Notes: generated from the letters alone by a model not told the origin. A DNA stretch of 64,000 bases from Microcella alkaliphila (GCF_002355395.1 NZ_AP017315.1:124001-188000); one strand, 5' to 3'. Positions 38,389-48,156 are shown, counted from the stretch's first letter. Made by a program: numbers and translations.

Positions 38389-39311
38389 CAGCGCGCCGCC
38401 TCGGGAACCGGCGCAGGCGCGGTCGACGCGCCGCGAGCATCCGCTGCCGTGTGTGCGGTGCGCGGACCGTGGCGGTGCAGCATGCTGGCGGCCAAAACGA
38501 CACCGTAGATGACGACGAGCATCGTGATGACCGACGCGCCGCCGGCGAGCGGGATGCCCCAATCAACGGATGCGCGGAACCCGATCAGCAGACCGCCGAA
38601 GCCGGCGAGCGCCCCCGTCGCGATGGAGATCGCGACCATCCAGCCGATGCGGTGGGTGAGCAGGCGGGCGGCCGCGCCGGGCACCACGAGCAACCCGAGG
38701 GCGAGGAGGTTTCCGACGGCGGCGGTGGCGGCAACGATCAGCACGGCCACGGCGACGGTGAGCACGAGGTCGGTGGCCAGCACGCGGTGGCCGGCAGCGC
38801 GCGCGGCGAGCGGGTCGTGCGCGCGAAACAGCTGGGTGCGCCAGACGACGGCGATCGCGATCGTGGCAGCGGCCGCGACGACGACGGTCAGCGTCACATC
38901 GGCGTCGGTCACGGTGAGCAGTCGCCCGAACAGCAGTTCTTGCAGCTGGCCGACGTAGTCGGACTGGCGCGAGACGATGATGACGCCGATGCCGAACATG
39001 ACGGTGAGCACCACAGCGATCGCGGAGTCGCTCGCGAGAGCCCGCCGGGTGAGCAGGGTGAAGGCAACGGCCGCAATTGCTGCGGCAACCAGTCCGCCCG
39101 GCACCAAGCCCTCACGGCCGCCCACGGCGAAGCCGATCACGATGCCCGGAAAGACGGCGTGCACGAGTCCGTCGCCGACGAACTGGAGCGACCGCAGGGT
39201 GACCATGACGCTCGCCAGCCCGAGGGCGACGGCCAACACGAGCATGACCAGCAGCGGCCGCTGCATGAACGGCAGCGCGAACGGGGAAAACAGCCAGTCG
39301 ATCGCGGTCAT
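38388..39311 (-). CDS. znuB: Zinc ABC transporter permease, first copy
   Basis: A 307-residue ABC-3 family permease: SLQFVGDGLVHAVFPGIVIGF corresponds to the conserved first loop, and LLALGLLVVPGAAARLLTHRI to the coupling region. Starts 4 bases after the znuC stop; ends in an Ala/Pro-rich cytoplasmic tail. Second permease gene follows directly. Confidence 0.88.
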   Translation of the reverse strand: MTAIDWLFSPFALPFMQRPLLVMLVLAVALGLASVMVTLRSLQFVGDGLVHAVFPGIVIGFAVGGREGLVPGGLVAAAIAAVAFTLLTRRALASDSAIAVVLTVMFGIGVIIVSRQSDYVGQLQELLFGRLLTVTDADVTLTVVVAAAATIAIAVVWRTQLFRAHDPLAARAAGHRVLATDLVLTVAVAVLIVAATAAVGNLLALGLLVVPGAAARLLTHRIGWMVAISIATGALAGFGGLLIGFRASVDWGIPLAGGASVITMLVVIYGVVLAASMLHRHGPRTAHTAADARGASTAPAPVPEAAR

Positions 39312-39315
39312 GGTC

Positions 39316-40146
39316 TCAGGCGTGCCCGTCGTGCGGGGGCACGACGACGGTGTGTTCGTCGACCTCGACCTGATGTCCGGCGAAGACCCGCTCGAGGTTG
39401 TCGAGGGTGAGCACGTCGTCGCGGGGGCCGGCAGCGACCTGCACTCCGTTCACGAGTAGCACGCTGTCGCAGACCGCGCGGGCGAGGTCGAGGTCATGGG
39501 TCGAGATGACGAAGGCGACCCCCTCGGCCTTGAGCTCGCGCACGATGTCGAGCAGGGTGTCGCGGCTCGTCTGGTCGAGGCCGTTGAACGGCTCGTCCAG
39601 CACGAGTAGCCGCGGCGACGAGACGAGCGCGCGTGCGAGAAGTCCGCGTTGCTGCTGACCGCCCGACAGTCGGCCGAATCGCGTGCGGTGCTGCTCGGAG
39701 AGGCCAACCCGCTCGAGGGCCGCGTGCACGGCCGCGCGGTCGCGGCGACCGGGCCAGCGCCAGCCGAGCTTTCGGTATCGCCCCATCATGACGACCTGAT
39801 CGAGCGTCACCGGAAACTCGGGGTCGAGGCCCGCGGTCTGCGGCACATAGCCGACGCTCACCCGGGCGGCAGCCGGCGTTCGGTCAAGCACCCGCAGCTC
39901 GCCGTCGGCGAGCTGGGTGAGGCCCAGCAGCCCCAGGATGAACGTGGACTTTCCGGCACCGTTCGGCCCGATCACGGCGAGCGCCTCGCCGGGCGCCACG
40001 TCGAGCGTGACGTCGCTGAGGGCGGGCGGGTTCGACCCGTACCGCAGCGCGACGCCGCGCGCGCTGAGCGCCGGACGCACGGCGACGGCCGGCTCCCGGG
40101 TGGGGGAGCCGGCCGTCGCTGGAGCGTCTGAGGTCACGCCCCTCAT
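39316..40146 (-). CDS. znuC: Zinc ABC transporter ATP-binding protein
   Basis: A 276-residue ABC ATPase with Walker A GPNGAGKST, Q-loop VPQTAGLDPEFPVT (typical of metal importers), signature RLSGGQQQRGLLARAL, Walker B LLVLDEPF and H-loop ISTHD. Start ATG 40146 overlaps the znuA stop by ATGA; the frame runs further upstream in the znuA shadow. Confidence 0.92.
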   Translation of the reverse strand: MRGVTSDAPATAGSPTREPAVAVRPALSARGVALRYGSNPPALSDVTLDVAPGEALAVIGPNGAGKSTFILGLLGLTQLADGELRVLDRTPAAARVSVGYVPQTAGLDPEFPVTLDQVVMMGRYRKLGWRWPGRRDRAAVHAALERVGLSEQHRTRFGRLSGGQQQRGLLARALVSSPRLLVLDEPFNGLDQTSRDTLLDIVRELKAEGVAFVISTHDLDLARAVCDSVLLVNGVQVAAGPRDDVLTLDNLERVFAGHQVEVDEHTVVVPPHDGHA

Positions 40147-41249
40147 TCTGCCAATGCGGCGGGAACGGGGGCGGGTTCGGCGCCCCACGCCGTCACGAGA
40201 ACCGTGACGTTGTGGATCATCGAGCCGATGTAGGTCTCGCCGGGCGAGCCGGCCGGTCCGAGCGAGTCGCCGTACAGACCCTCGTCGCCGCTCAGCACCT
40301 GGATGCCGGCTTCGCTGGCGATGGTCTCGGCCGCCGCGGGAGACAGCGTCGTTTCGCTGAACACGGTCGTGGCTCCGGATTCGCGGATGCTCGCGACGAG
40401 CCGGTCGATGTCGGCGGCGCTGACCTCGGCGTTGTCGTCGAAGCTCGGAATGATGGCACCGACGTACGTCACGTCGTAGGCGTCGACGAAGTAGCCGAAG
40501 GCCTCGTGGTTGGTGACGAGCAGCCGGTCGCTGGGGTCGACCGCGCTGATGCTCTCGATGATCCACGCGTCGAGCTGTTCGAGCTGGGCGATGTACGCGG
40601 CAGCGTTGGCCTCGTAGACCTCGGCGTTGTCGGCGTCGGCGGCCGCGAGGCCCTCGGCGATGGCCTCGACCATCGCGGCGGCGTTGGATGCGCTCGTCCA
40701 GATGTGCGGGTCGCCCCCGTCGTGCGCGTGGTCGTGGTCGTCACCCTCGGTGTGGGGCTCTTCCTCCGTCGACGCGGCCGCGACGTCTTCCTCGTGAGCG
40801 TGGTCGTCACCCTCGTGGCCGTGCGCATCCTCTGAGGCGAATTCGATGAGGCCGACCTGCTCGCTCGCGTCGACGGTCTCACCCGCGAAGCCCGATGACG
40901 CGATCGCGTCGTCGAGCCACTCTTCGAGGCCAGCACCGTTGATGACGAGCACGTCGGCGGCGGCGAGCGCCTGCAGGTCGGCGGCGGTCGGGTCGAAGCT
41001 GTGCGCGCTCTGGTTCGGCTGGATGAGCGCGGTCACCTCGGCGAGCTCGCCCGCCACGCGCTCGGCGAACTCGGCCGTGTGCGTGGTGCTCGCAACGATC
41101 GTCAGGGCGGGCTCGACGGCGGCGGGGGTGTCAGCGTCGGCGGCCGGCTCGGCCGTCGCGCAGCCGGCGAGGCCGAGGGCGAGCACACTCGAGGCGAGCA
41201 GGGCGGGAAGCGCGCGACGGGTGCGGCGCGAGGTCGAAAACGACGTCAT
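40143..41249 (-). CDS. znuA: Zinc-binding lipoprotein ZnuA
   Basis: A 368-residue cluster A-I solute-binding lipoprotein. The signal peptide ends in lipobox LAGC (Cys30). The metal site uses Hi in STTHTAEFAERVAGE and SAHSFDPTAADL. A His/Asp/Glu-rich loop (about residues 155-190, with DHDHAHDGGDPH) is the mark of zinc rather than manganese members. First gene of znuA-znuC-znuB-znuB-zur, behind a promoter overlapped by a Zur-like box. Confidence 0.93.
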   Translation of the reverse strand: MTSFSTSRRTRRALPALLASSVLALGLAGCATAEPAADADTPAAVEPALTIVASTTHTAEFAERVAGELAEVTALIQPNQSAHSFDPTAADLQALAAADVLVINGAGLEEWLDDAIASSGFAGETVDASEQVGLIEFASEDAHGHEGDDHAHEEDVAAASTEEEPHTEGDDHDHAHDGGDPHIWTSASNAAAMVEAIAEGLAAADADNAEVYEANAAAYIAQLEQLDAWIIESISAVDPSDRLLVTNHEAFGYFVDAYDVTYVGAIIPSFDDNAEVSAADIDRLVASIRESGATTVFSETTLSPAAAETIASEAGIQVLSGDEGLYGDSLGPAGSPGETYIGSMIHNVTVLVTAWGAEPAPVPAALAE

Positions 41250-41286
41250 GACGGACTCTCTAAGGAGGGGGCGATGGGACTCCCCG

Positions 41287-41316
41287 AGCGTACGTCTTAC
41301 TGATAACGATTGTCAA
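41287..41316 (-). promoter_or_regulatory. znuA promoter with overlapping Zur-like box
   Basis: Minus-strand TTGACA (41316-41311), 18-base spacer and TACGCT (41292-41287) make a good sigma-70 type promoter. The Zur-like element TGACAATCGTTATCA (41315-41301) is a 7-1-7 imperfect palindrome matching the Fur/Zur pattern and covers the -35 and spacer, so bound zinc-Zur would block the operon that encodes it. Confidence 0.78.
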
Positions 41317-41318
41317 AA

Positions 41319-41337
41319 CGGTTCTCATTAAGAACCG
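41319..41337 (-). terminator. Intrinsic terminator of the bkd operon
   Basis: On the minus strand CGGTTCT-TAATG-AGAACCG is a perfect 7-bp stem with 5-base loop followed directly by TTTT, 11 bases past the bkdC stop. The T-run is also the beginning of the znuA -35 region. Confidence 0.82.
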
Positions 41338-41348
41338 GATGCGCGCGT

Positions 41349-42716
41349 TCAGTCGAGCAGGAGCGCCGGCTCTTCGATGATCGACGCGACGTCCGCCAGG
41401 AAGCGGCTCGCGACATCCCCGTCGACGACGCGGTGGTCGAAGCTCGCGCCGAGCGTCGTGACGAAGCGCGGGCGCACCTCCCCGTCAACGACCCACGGCT
41501 TCTGCTTGATCGTGCCGAGCGCGACGATCGCGACCTCACCCGGGTTCAGGATCGGCGTGCCGGTGTCCATTCCGAAGACGCCAATGTTGGTGACCGTGAT
41601 GGTGCCCTCGGCCATGTCAGCCGGCTGCAGCTTGCCGTCGCGCGCGGTGATCGTCAGTTGCTCGATCGCCTGGGCGAGTTCGCGCAGGCTGAGTTCTTGG
41701 GCGTTCTTGACGTTCGGCACGACGAGCCCGCGCGGGGTGGCGGCGGCGAAGCCAAAGTTCACGAAGTGGTGAACGATGATCTCGGTGTCGGTCCAGGTCG
41801 AGTTGACCGTGGGGTTGCGGCGTACGGCCCAGATCATTGCCTTCGCCATGACGAGCATCGGCGACACCTTGACGCCCGCGAAGTCGGGGCTCGCCTTCAG
41901 TCGCTTGACGAACTCCATAGTGCGGGTCGCGTCGACATCGACGAAGACGCTCACGTGCGGGGCGGTGAACGCGCTCTTCACCATGCCGGCCGCGATCGCC
42001 TTCCGAACGCCCTTGACGGGGATGCGGTCCTCACGCGCCGTCGGCTGCTCGGGCGTCGTGATGTTGCGGAACACGCTCGCCTGCTGTGCGTGGCGAATGA
42101 CGTCGTCGCGCGTCACCTCGCCCCCGATGCCGGTGCCCGCGACCTGGGCGAGGTTCACGTCGAGGTCTTTGGCGAGCTTGCGGATCGGCGGCTTCGCCAG
42201 CACGGGCGCCGCCTCGGCGACGGGAAGGGATCGCGGCCTCGGTGAGGCAGCCGCGGCCTCCTCTTGCGGCGCGTGGTCGGTCACGCCGACACCGGCCGAG
42301 CGGCGGCGGCGCGAGACCACATGACCGCCCTTCGATCCGTAGCCCACAAGCACGGCGCCGGAGCCGGAGTCGGCGCCCGCGCGGGACTCTTCGGAGGCGA
42401 CCGTTCCCTTCGTGTCGGCGACAGCATCCGCCGTTTCGGATTCGGCGGCGGTCGGAGCGGGAGCCGCAGCATCCGAGGCCCCCCGCACGCGGATGATGGG
42501 GGTGCCGACCTCGACGGTGTCTCCGGCGGCGACGAGCAGCTCATCGACCGTGCCCTCGAAGGGGCTCGGCAACTCGACGAGCGACTTGGCCGTCTCGATC
42601 TCGACGATCACCTGGTTGACCGCGACAGGGTCGCCGGGTGCCACCTTCCACTCAACGATTTCGGCCTCGGTCAGACCCTCGCCGACGTCGGGGAGCGGGA
42701 ACTCGGATGCGGTCAC
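41349..42716 (-). CDS. bkdC: Branched-chain 2-oxoacid dehydrogenase E2 (dihydrolipoyl acyltransferase)
   Basis: A 455-residue E2. An N-terminal lipoyl domain (lipoyl Lys in ETAKSLVEL, residue ~44) is followed by an Ala/Glu-rich linker, the E1/E3-binding domain ([19 protein letters not shown]) and the catalytic domain with [12 protein letters not shown], whose HxxxDG is the active site. GTG 42716 is the start. One lipoyl domain only. The assignment to branched-chain rather than pyruvate rests on the separate alpha and beta E1 genes before it. Confidence 0.9.
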   Translation of the reverse strand: MTASEFPLPDVGEGLTEAEIVEWKVAPGDPVAVNQVIVEIETAKSLVELPSPFEGTVDELLVAAGDTVEVGTPIIRVRGASDAAAPAPTAAESETADAVADTKGTVASEESRAGADSGSGAVLVGYGSKGGHVVSRRRRSAGVGVTDHAPQEEAAAASPRPRSLPVAEAAPVLAKPPIRKLAKDLDVNLAQVAGTGIGGEVTRDDVIRHAQQASVFRNITTPEQPTAREDRIPVKGVRKAIAAGMVKSAFTAPHVSVFVDVDATRTMEFVKRLKASPDFAGVKVSPMLVMAKAMIWAVRRNPTVNSTWTDTEIIVHHFVNFGFAAATPRGLVVPNVKNAQELSLRELAQAIEQLTITARDGKLQPADMAEGTITVTNIGVFGMDTGTPILNPGEVAIVALGTIKQKPWVVDGEVRPRFVTTLGASFDHRVVDGDVASRFLADVASIIEEPALLLD

Positions 42717-42733
42717 GGTGTCCTCCAGGCGGC

Positions 42734-43711
42734 TCAGTAGGCGAGCGAGCGGTCGACGGCGTCGAGGATGCGGTCGACGTCGGGAAGGTAGGCGCCCTCG
42801 AGCTTGGCGGGCGGGAAGGGGGTGTCGAAACCCGACACGCGCACCACGGGAGCCTCCAGCGAGTAGAACGCACGCTCAGACACGGTCGCGGCGATCTCCG
42901 AGCCGATGCTGACGTTGCCGGGCGCCTCTTGCGCGACCACCAGACGACCCGTGCGACGTACCGACTCGAGCAACGGCCCATAGTCGATGGGGGAGAGCGA
43001 GCGAAGGTCGACGACCTCGATGCTCGTGCCCTCCTCATCGGCGAGGGCAGCGGCGTCCAACAGCATGCTCACCATGGCGCCGTGGCCGACCACGGTGACG
43101 TCGGTGCCGGTGCGCACGACCCGGCTCGCATGCATGCCGATGCCGGCCTCGTCGAGGTCGACCTCACCCTTTGGCCAGTAGCGACTCTTCGGCTCGAAGA
43201 ACAGCACGGGGTCGGCGCTTGCGATCGCCTGCTGGATCATCCAGTAGGCGTCGTGCGGAGTCGCGGGGCTCACGAGCCGCAGCCCGGCGGTGTGGGCGAA
43301 GTATGCCTCGGGGCTCTCCTGATGGTGCTCGACGGCCCCGATGTGTCCGCCGTACGGCACCCGAATAACGACCGGCAGCTGCAGGCCGCCCTCGTGACGA
43401 GCCGTGAGCTTCGCCAACTGGGTCGTGATCTGGTCGAAGGCGGGGAAGATGAACCCGTCGAACTGAATCTCGACGACCGGCCGGTAGCCCCGCATTGCGA
43501 GCCCAATCGCGCTGCCGACAATGCCCGACTCGGCGAGCGGCGTGTCGAGCACGCGACCTTCACCGAAGCGTTGCTGTAGCCCCTCGGTCACGCGGAACAC
43601 CCCACCGAGCAGCCCGATGTCTTCGCCCATGAGCAGGACGCGCTGGTCGGCCTCCATCGCGGCGGCGAGGCCGGCGTTGAGGGCCTTCGCCATCGTCATC
43701 GTCTCGGTCAT
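42734..43711 (-). CDS. bkdB: Branched-chain 2-oxoacid dehydrogenase E1 beta subunit
   Basis: A 325-residue transketolase-like E1 beta: [33 protein letters not shown] (cofactor activation Glu) and [16 protein letters not shown]. Start ATG 43711 overlaps the E1 alpha stop as ATGA. It forms a heterotetramer with BkdA. Confidence 0.92.
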   Translation of the reverse strand: MTETMTMAKALNAGLAAAMEADQRVLLMGEDIGLLGGVFRVTEGLQQRFGEGRVLDTPLAESGIVGSAIGLAMRGYRPVVEIQFDGFIFPAFDQITTQLAKLTARHEGGLQLPVVIRVPYGGHIGAVEHHQESPEAYFAHTAGLRLVSPATPHDAYWMIQQAIASADPVLFFEPKSRYWPKGEVDLDEAGIGMHASRVVRTGTDVTVVGHGAMVSMLLDAAALADEEGTSIEVVDLRSLSPIDYGPLLESVRRTGRLVVAQEAPGNVSIGSEIAATVSERAFYSLEAPVVRVSGFDTPFPPAKLEGAYLPDVDRILDAVDRSLAY

Positions 43712-44823
43712 GCCTGCTCCTCGAACGATGCCTCGTAGCGCGCGAGCCACTCGGCCTGCTCGGCCATGAGGGGATGCTCGTCGCTGTACACGTGACGGAA
43801 CATGCTGTCCGCGGGCGGCGGCTCCATAGCGAGCGTCTGGCGCCGTGCGTCGGCGGCGAGATCCTCGCCCTCCTGGCGAACCTCCTCGAAGAACGCGGCG
43901 TCCACGCCGCGCGCCTTCAGGAACGTTTCGTAGCGGCTGATCGGGTCGCGCTCCTGCCAGTACGCGACCTCGTCGTTCGTGCGGTACTTGGTGGGATCGT
44001 CGCTCGTCGTGTGCGCTCCCATCCGGTAGGTGAGCGCCTCGATGAAGCGCGGTCCCTCACCGCTGCGCGCAGCATCCAGCGATTCGGCGGTCGCCGCGTA
44101 GCTGACGAGCACGTCGTTGCCGTCGATCTGCACGCTCGGAATGCCGAATCCGGCGGGGCGGCGGTAGAGCGGCGTGCGTGACTGCACACTGACGGGCACC
44201 GAGATGGCCCAGTGGTTGTTCTGCAGGAAGAACACCTGCGGTGTCTGATAGCTCTGCGCGAAGACATAGGCCTCGTTGACGTCGCCCTGGCTGGTCGCTC
44301 CGTCGCCGAAGTAGACGAGCACGGCGGTGTCACTTTCGGGGTCGCCGGTTCCGACGAGCCCGTCGAAGCGCACGCCCATCGCGTAGCCGGTGGCGTGCAG
44401 GGCCTGCGAACCGATGACGAGCGTGTAGAGGTGGAAGTTGCCGGTGTCAGCCGGGTTCCAGCCTCCGTGGGTGAGGCCGCGCAGCATCGCGATGATGCGC
44501 GTGAGGTCGAGGCCGCGCAGCCGGCCGACCGCGTGTTCGCGGTAGGCGGGGAAGATGTGGTCCTGTGCGCGGGCGGCGAATCCCGACCCGACCTGGGCGG
44601 CCTCCTGGCCGATGCTGGGAATCCAGAGCGCGAGCTGGCCCTGGCGCTGGAGGTTGCCCGCCTCCATGTCGAAGCGCCGGGTGACGGCCATGTGGCGGTA
44701 GAACTCACGCAGCGTGGTCTCGTCGAGCGCGTCGACCCGGTCGCGGAAGCGCTCCGTCTCGTCGGTGTAGCGGAGGGTTCCGTCGGGCGCGAGTAACTGC
44801 AGGGTCTCGGCCGTGTACGACAT
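43708..44823 (-). CDS. bkdA: Branched-chain 2-oxoacid dehydrogenase E1 alpha subunit
   Basis: A 371-residue ThDP-dependent E1 alpha. The ThDP motif runs from FGDGATSQGDVNEA to FLQNNHWAIS (GDG...NN); YRMGAHTTSDDPTKYR holds the phosphorylation-loop position. ATG 44823 is preferred; GTG 44832 is in frame. It decarboxylates 2-oxo acids from Val, Leu and Ile, feeding branched fatty acid primers that are dominant in actinobacterial membranes. 34 bases after the pat stop. Confidence 0.92.
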   Translation of the reverse strand: MSYTAETLQLLAPDGTLRYTDETERFRDRVDALDETTLREFYRHMAVTRRFDMEAGNLQRQGQLALWIPSIGQEAAQVGSGFAARAQDHIFPAYREHAVGRLRGLDLTRIIAMLRGLTHGGWNPADTGNFHLYTLVIGSQALHATGYAMGVRFDGLVGTGDPESDTAVLVYFGDGATSQGDVNEAYVFAQSYQTPQVFFLQNNHWAISVPVSVQSRTPLYRRPAGFGIPSVQIDGNDVLVSYAATAESLDAARSGEGPRFIEALTYRMGAHTTSDDPTKYRTNDEVAYWQERDPISRYETFLKARGVDAAFFEEVRQEGEDLAADARRQTLAMEPPPADSMFRHVYSDEHPLMAEQAEWLARYEASFEEQA

Positions 44824-44857
44824 GGGTTCCACTCTAGGCGGGGGGCGGGGTCACGGT

Positions 44858-45946
44858 TCAGAGGTCGCGGACAACCTCGCCCGCTACCCGCAGGAGGGTC
44901 GGCACAGACGCATGCTCGGCGACGGATATACGGATGCCGTCCCCGGGGAACGCACGTCCGATGATTCCGGCCTTCTCGAACCGCTCCGCAACCTCGGTTG
45001 TGCGGTCGCCGGTGGGAAGCCAGACGAAATTGCCCTCGCTCGGCGGAATCGCCCACCCCTGTTCGCGAAGGGCCGTCTCGACGCGGTCACGCAGCACCAC
45101 GAGTTCATCGACCTGGGCGAGGAGCTCGTCTTCGTGGTCGAGCGCGGCGAGCATGGCGCGCTGAGCGACCTCGGTCACCGACAGCGGGATCTGGGTGCTG
45201 CGCGCGGCGTCGATGAGGGCACGGTGCCCGACGGCGTAGCCCGCCCGCAGGCCCGCGAGACCGTACGCCTTCGAGAACGTGCGCAGCACGACCAGGTTCG
45301 GGTAGCGCCCGATCAACTCGGATCCGTTGACCGCCGTGCGGTCGCGGACGAACTCGGCGTACGCCTCATCGAGCACCACGAGCAAGTTCTTCGGCACGAC
45401 GCGCATGAACGCCTCGAACTCGTCGGCAGCCACGGTCGTGCCGGTCGGATTATTCGGCGAGCAGACCAGCACGATGCGGGTGCGCTCGGAGATCGCCGCC
45501 GCCATCGCGGCCAGATCGTGCCGGAAGTCGGGCGTCAGCGGAACGGGAACCGCCGTGGCGCCGGCAATGGTCGTGAGCAGCGGGTAGGCCTCGAAGCTGC
45601 GCCAGGCGTACACGGCCTCGTCGCCGGGGGCACACGAGGCCTGAATCAGCTGCAGCAGGATCGACACCGAGCCCGCGCCGACAATGACCTCGTCGGGGTC
45701 GACGCCGTGGCGCTCAGCGAGGCGCTCGCGCACGGCGAGCGCCGTCGCGTCGGGGTAGCGGTTGGGCGACGAGTCGGCGATGGCCGCCATGACCGCCGGG
45801 TGCGCGGGGAAGGGGTTCTCGTTGCTGGACAGCTTGAAGGCGTCGGCCGACGCCTGGCGTCCCTGGCGGTACGCAGGCAGGGCGACGATCTCGTCGCGGA
45901 GCCGCACGGGCGGCCCGGCGGGGTTCGGATGCTCGGGGGCGCTCAC
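44858..45946 (-). CDS. pat: Aromatic amino acid / histidinol-phosphate aminotransferase (Pat-type)
   Basis: A 362-residue class I/II PLP aminotransferase: FKLSSNENPFP, SPNRYPD, CSPNNPTGT, VLDEAYAEF and the PLP-Lys motif RTFSKAYGLAGLRAGYA. It is closer to mycobacterial Pat (phenylalanine aminotransferase) than to HisC inside his operons, notably in GSVSILLQLIQAS and AWRSFEAYPL. The start is probably GTG 45946; the frame also has an upstream ATG at 46009. It likely heads pat-bkdA-bkdB-bkdC. Confidence 0.85.
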   Translation of the reverse strand: MSAPEHPNPAGPPVRLRDEIVALPAYRQGRQASADAFKLSSNENPFPAHPAVMAAIADSSPNRYPDATALAVRERLAERHGVDPDEVIVGAGSVSILLQLIQASCAPGDEAVYAWRSFEAYPLLTTIAGATAVPVPLTPDFRHDLAAMAAAISERTRIVLVCSPNNPTGTTVAADEFEAFMRVVPKNLLVVLDEAYAEFVRDRTAVNGSELIGRYPNLVVLRTFSKAYGLAGLRAGYAVGHRALIDAARSTQIPLSVTEVAQRAMLAALDHEDELLAQVDELVVLRDRVETALREQGWAIPPSEGNFVWLPTGDRTTEVAERFEKAGIIGRAFPGDGIRISVAEHASVPTLLRVAGEVVRDL

Positions 45947-46056
45947 GCGACCAGCGTACGCGGGCGCGTGGCGGGCATCCGCCAGGGAAACTCGTCGCTG
46001 GACGGTCACCGGGAATTCAGTGGACGCGCCCGAGTCCCGCCGACCAGAATGGGGGC

Positions 46057-46455
46057 ATGTCCCGATTTATCGTGCGCCTGATCATCAATGCCGTGGCCCT
46101 CTGGCTGACCACCCTCATCGTTGCCGGGGTGAGCGTGGTGCCGTTCGGCGATGGCGACACGACCGCCGTCGTGCTCACCTACCTGCTGGTGGCGCTGATC
46201 TTCGGGGTGGTCAACGGGGTGATCGGCAACCTGATTCGCATCGTCGCCTTCCCGCTGTACATCCTGACCCTCGGGCTCATCGCGCTCATCGTGAACGGAC
46301 TGCTGCTTCTTCTTGTCGCGTGGATCTCGAGCCTCATCGGCTTCGGTCTCGAGGTCGATGGCTTCTGGTGGGGCGTGTTGGGCGCAATCGTGCTCGGCCT
46401 CATCAGCTGGCTGATCGGCATCGTGCTGAAGCCACTGGTGGGAAAGACCCGCTAA
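46057..46455 (+). CDS. Phage-holin-4-superfamily membrane protein
   Basis: A 132-residue protein with four hydrophobic helices (LIINAVALWLTTLIVAGVSV; VVLTYLLVALIFGVVNGVI; LYILTLGLIALIVNGLLLLL; GVLGAIVLGLISWLIGIVL) and a short basic end. The layout and NGVIGNLIRI, FPLYILTLG match the widespread PF04020 family, named after phage holins but found in most bacteria as a core gene. Function unknown. No phage genes are near. Confidence 0.85.
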   Translation: MSRFIVRLIINAVALWLTTLIVAGVSVVPFGDGDTTAVVLTYLLVALIFGVVNGVIGNLIRIVAFPLYILTLGLIALIVNGLLLLLVAWISSLIGFGLEVDGFWWGVLGAIVLGLISWLIGIVLKPLVGKTR

Positions 46456-46474
46456 CGCCATCGGCTGAGCACGG

Positions 46475-47893
46475 CTATTGCGCATCCAGGATGCGCGTCG
46501 CCTCGTAGTGCCGCACGGCTCCGACCCCGGAAACGGTCGGAAACCGATCACGCGCTGCGACGAGGGCGGGATCGCTGCTCTCGTCGACCAGGGTCGCCGT
46601 GCCCTGATACGTGGCGGCGGCGTGGGGCAGAAACAGCTCGCCCGCGCCGTCGGGGAAGGCGCGCGTGGTCACGACGGTCGCGTTGGTCTCGCGTCGCACG
46701 CCCGACGCCGCGCTGATGATGTCATCGTCGTGTTCGATCACGATCGCCGGATAATCGCCGGTCACGGGAAAGTTGCCGAGTGGGCCGCCGATCGTGATGA
46801 GGCCGGCCGTGTTCCACGCGCCGCTCTCGGCGTGAACCACGGCCACCGCAGCACCCTGCGAGTGGCCCGTGAACACGACGGGGCTATCCGCGGTGGCGCC
46901 GGCGTCTCGCAGCGCGAGCTCGACGGCGCGGGCTGAGGAGGCGTCGGGCAGGCCGGCGACGAGCGCGCCGTTGCTCGCCATGTCGAAGGGGTTCGTGCCT
47001 CCGGCCTCGGCGGTGGCGTTCGTGCCCGCGATGTACACCTCGAAGTGCGGGCCGCGTGGCCCGTCGTAGCTCTCTACCCGCACCGGCGGGCCGCTGCTGT
47101 CGGGAAGCCTCGACACACGGTCACCCACCGACTGCGGTGGCGGGGTTCGTCTCTCGAGGGTGGAGGGCGCCGGAGTCGGAATGCCGCCGACGACGCTGAC
47201 GCGTTCGACGCGGACAGGGGCCGTGCCGCGGATACCGATGATGGCGGCGAGCCCGGTGAGAACAGCCGCCGAACTAGTGACGCCCGTGAGTCCGAGCCCG
47301 GGTTCGCCGACGATCGGCACGAGCGCGGGCGGAACGCCGACCGCCCCGAGCGCGGCGTCGTCCAGCAGGGTCACGAGCCAGCGCGTCAGCGCAACGCCAT
47401 CAGGGGTGGCGAGCCGCTGACCCGCGAGATCGAGTCCGCGCCCGGCGGCCGACCCCAGTGTCGTCGCCACGGCGTCGCGCAGGGGTTCGGGAAGCAGGTA
47501 CGCGAAGCGAGCAGCCTGCAACGCTGCGGGCAGAAGCATCACCCCACCGGCGAGGGCCACACGAGCGCCGACGAAGCCGAGAAGCGCGGCCGCCTGACTC
47601 GCGGCTGCCTCAACAGCGCGCTGCGCGGCGTGGTCGGCGCCGACCATCAGATCAGCGACCGATGTCAGCGCCGTCGCCAGCGCCTCCAAGCGATGGGTCG
47701 CGTCTCGCGTCGCGACAACCGCGTGATCAAGCTGCGCGAGCGCATAGCTGTCGACACCCGGGCCGTACGCGCCGCGAGCCAGTCGCTCGGCGAACGCGCA
47801 GCGGTCGGCCTGCGCGCGCACCTGGATGCACATGGACTCGAGCACGGTGTCCGAGACCACGGTGGTGCCGGGCGCCGTGACCGTCAGCGTCAT
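46475..47893 (-). CDS. Putative alpha/beta hydrolase with long helical N-terminus
   Basis: A 472-residue protein. The first ~240 residues are mostly helical, Ala-rich, with one or two hydrophobic stretches (VALAGGVMLLPAALQAARFAYLL). The rest is an alpha/beta hydrolase core: nucleophile elbow GHSQGA with Ser345, then EHDDDI (possible acid near 390) and PHAAATY (possible catalytic His near 424). Lipase or esterase activity is inferred. ATG 47893 overlaps the stop of the 88-residue gene before it (ATGA), so the two are translated together. Possible secreted effector; no signal peptide is seen. Confidence 0.65.
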   Translation of the reverse strand: MTLTVTAPGTTVVSDTVLESMCIQVRAQADRCAFAERLARGAYGPGVDSYALAQLDHAVVATRDATHRLEALATALTSVADLMVGADHAAQRAVEAAASQAAALLGFVGARVALAGGVMLLPAALQAARFAYLLPEPLRDAVATTLGSAAGRGLDLAGQRLATPDGVALTRWLVTLLDDAALGAVGVPPALVPIVGEPGLGLTGVTSSAAVLTGLAAIIGIRGTAPVRVERVSVVGGIPTPAPSTLERRTPPPQSVGDRVSRLPDSSGPPVRVESYDGPRGPHFEVYIAGTNATAEAGGTNPFDMASNGALVAGLPDASSARAVELALRDAGATADSPVVFTGHSQGAAVAVVHAESGAWNTAGLITIGGPLGNFPVTGDYPAIVIEHDDDIISAASGVRRETNATVVTTRAFPDGAGELFLPHAAATYQGTATLVDESSDPALVAARDRFPTVSGVGAVRHYEATRILDAQ

Positions 47894-48156
47894 CGGCCAC
47901 TGCCCGACTCGGCCGCACTCGCGAGAGCGGTGAAGTGTCGCCAGGCGTTCGTGAGCGCCCCATCCGCTTCGGCGAGCAGCGCCTCGATACGTCGCGCTTC
48001 GGCGTCGTAGACGACACGTATCGGCCCAGCAAAGCCCGCTCGCGACTCGGGACCGGGAAGCTGTGTCGGCGCCGTACGCACGATGTCGGCCGCGTGGGCG
48101 AGTTGGCGCTCACGCCTGCGTAGGTCAGCCGCCAGGAACGGATCGGGAGAATTCAT
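47890..48156 (-). CDS. Small helical protein coupled to the hydrolase gene
   Basis: An 88-residue, two-helix protein (ADLRRRERQLAHAADIV; YDAEARRIEALLAEADGALTNAWRHFTAL) without Cys or a membrane segment. Size and helix-turn-helix shape recall WXG100/ESX-like partners, but the WxG turn is missing (GFAG in that place), so the resemblance is weak. It overlaps the hydrolase start by ATGA. Start ATG 48156. Confidence 0.6.
   Translation of the reverse strand: MNSPDPFLAADLRRRERQLAHAADIVRTAPTQLPGPESRAGFAGPIRVVYDAEARRIEALLAEADGALTNAWRHFTALASAAESGSGR

Noticed and set aside
46057..46455. Prophage remnant because of the holin-like protein
   Set aside because: The PF04020 family is widespread as a chromosomal gene and no other phage gene is near.
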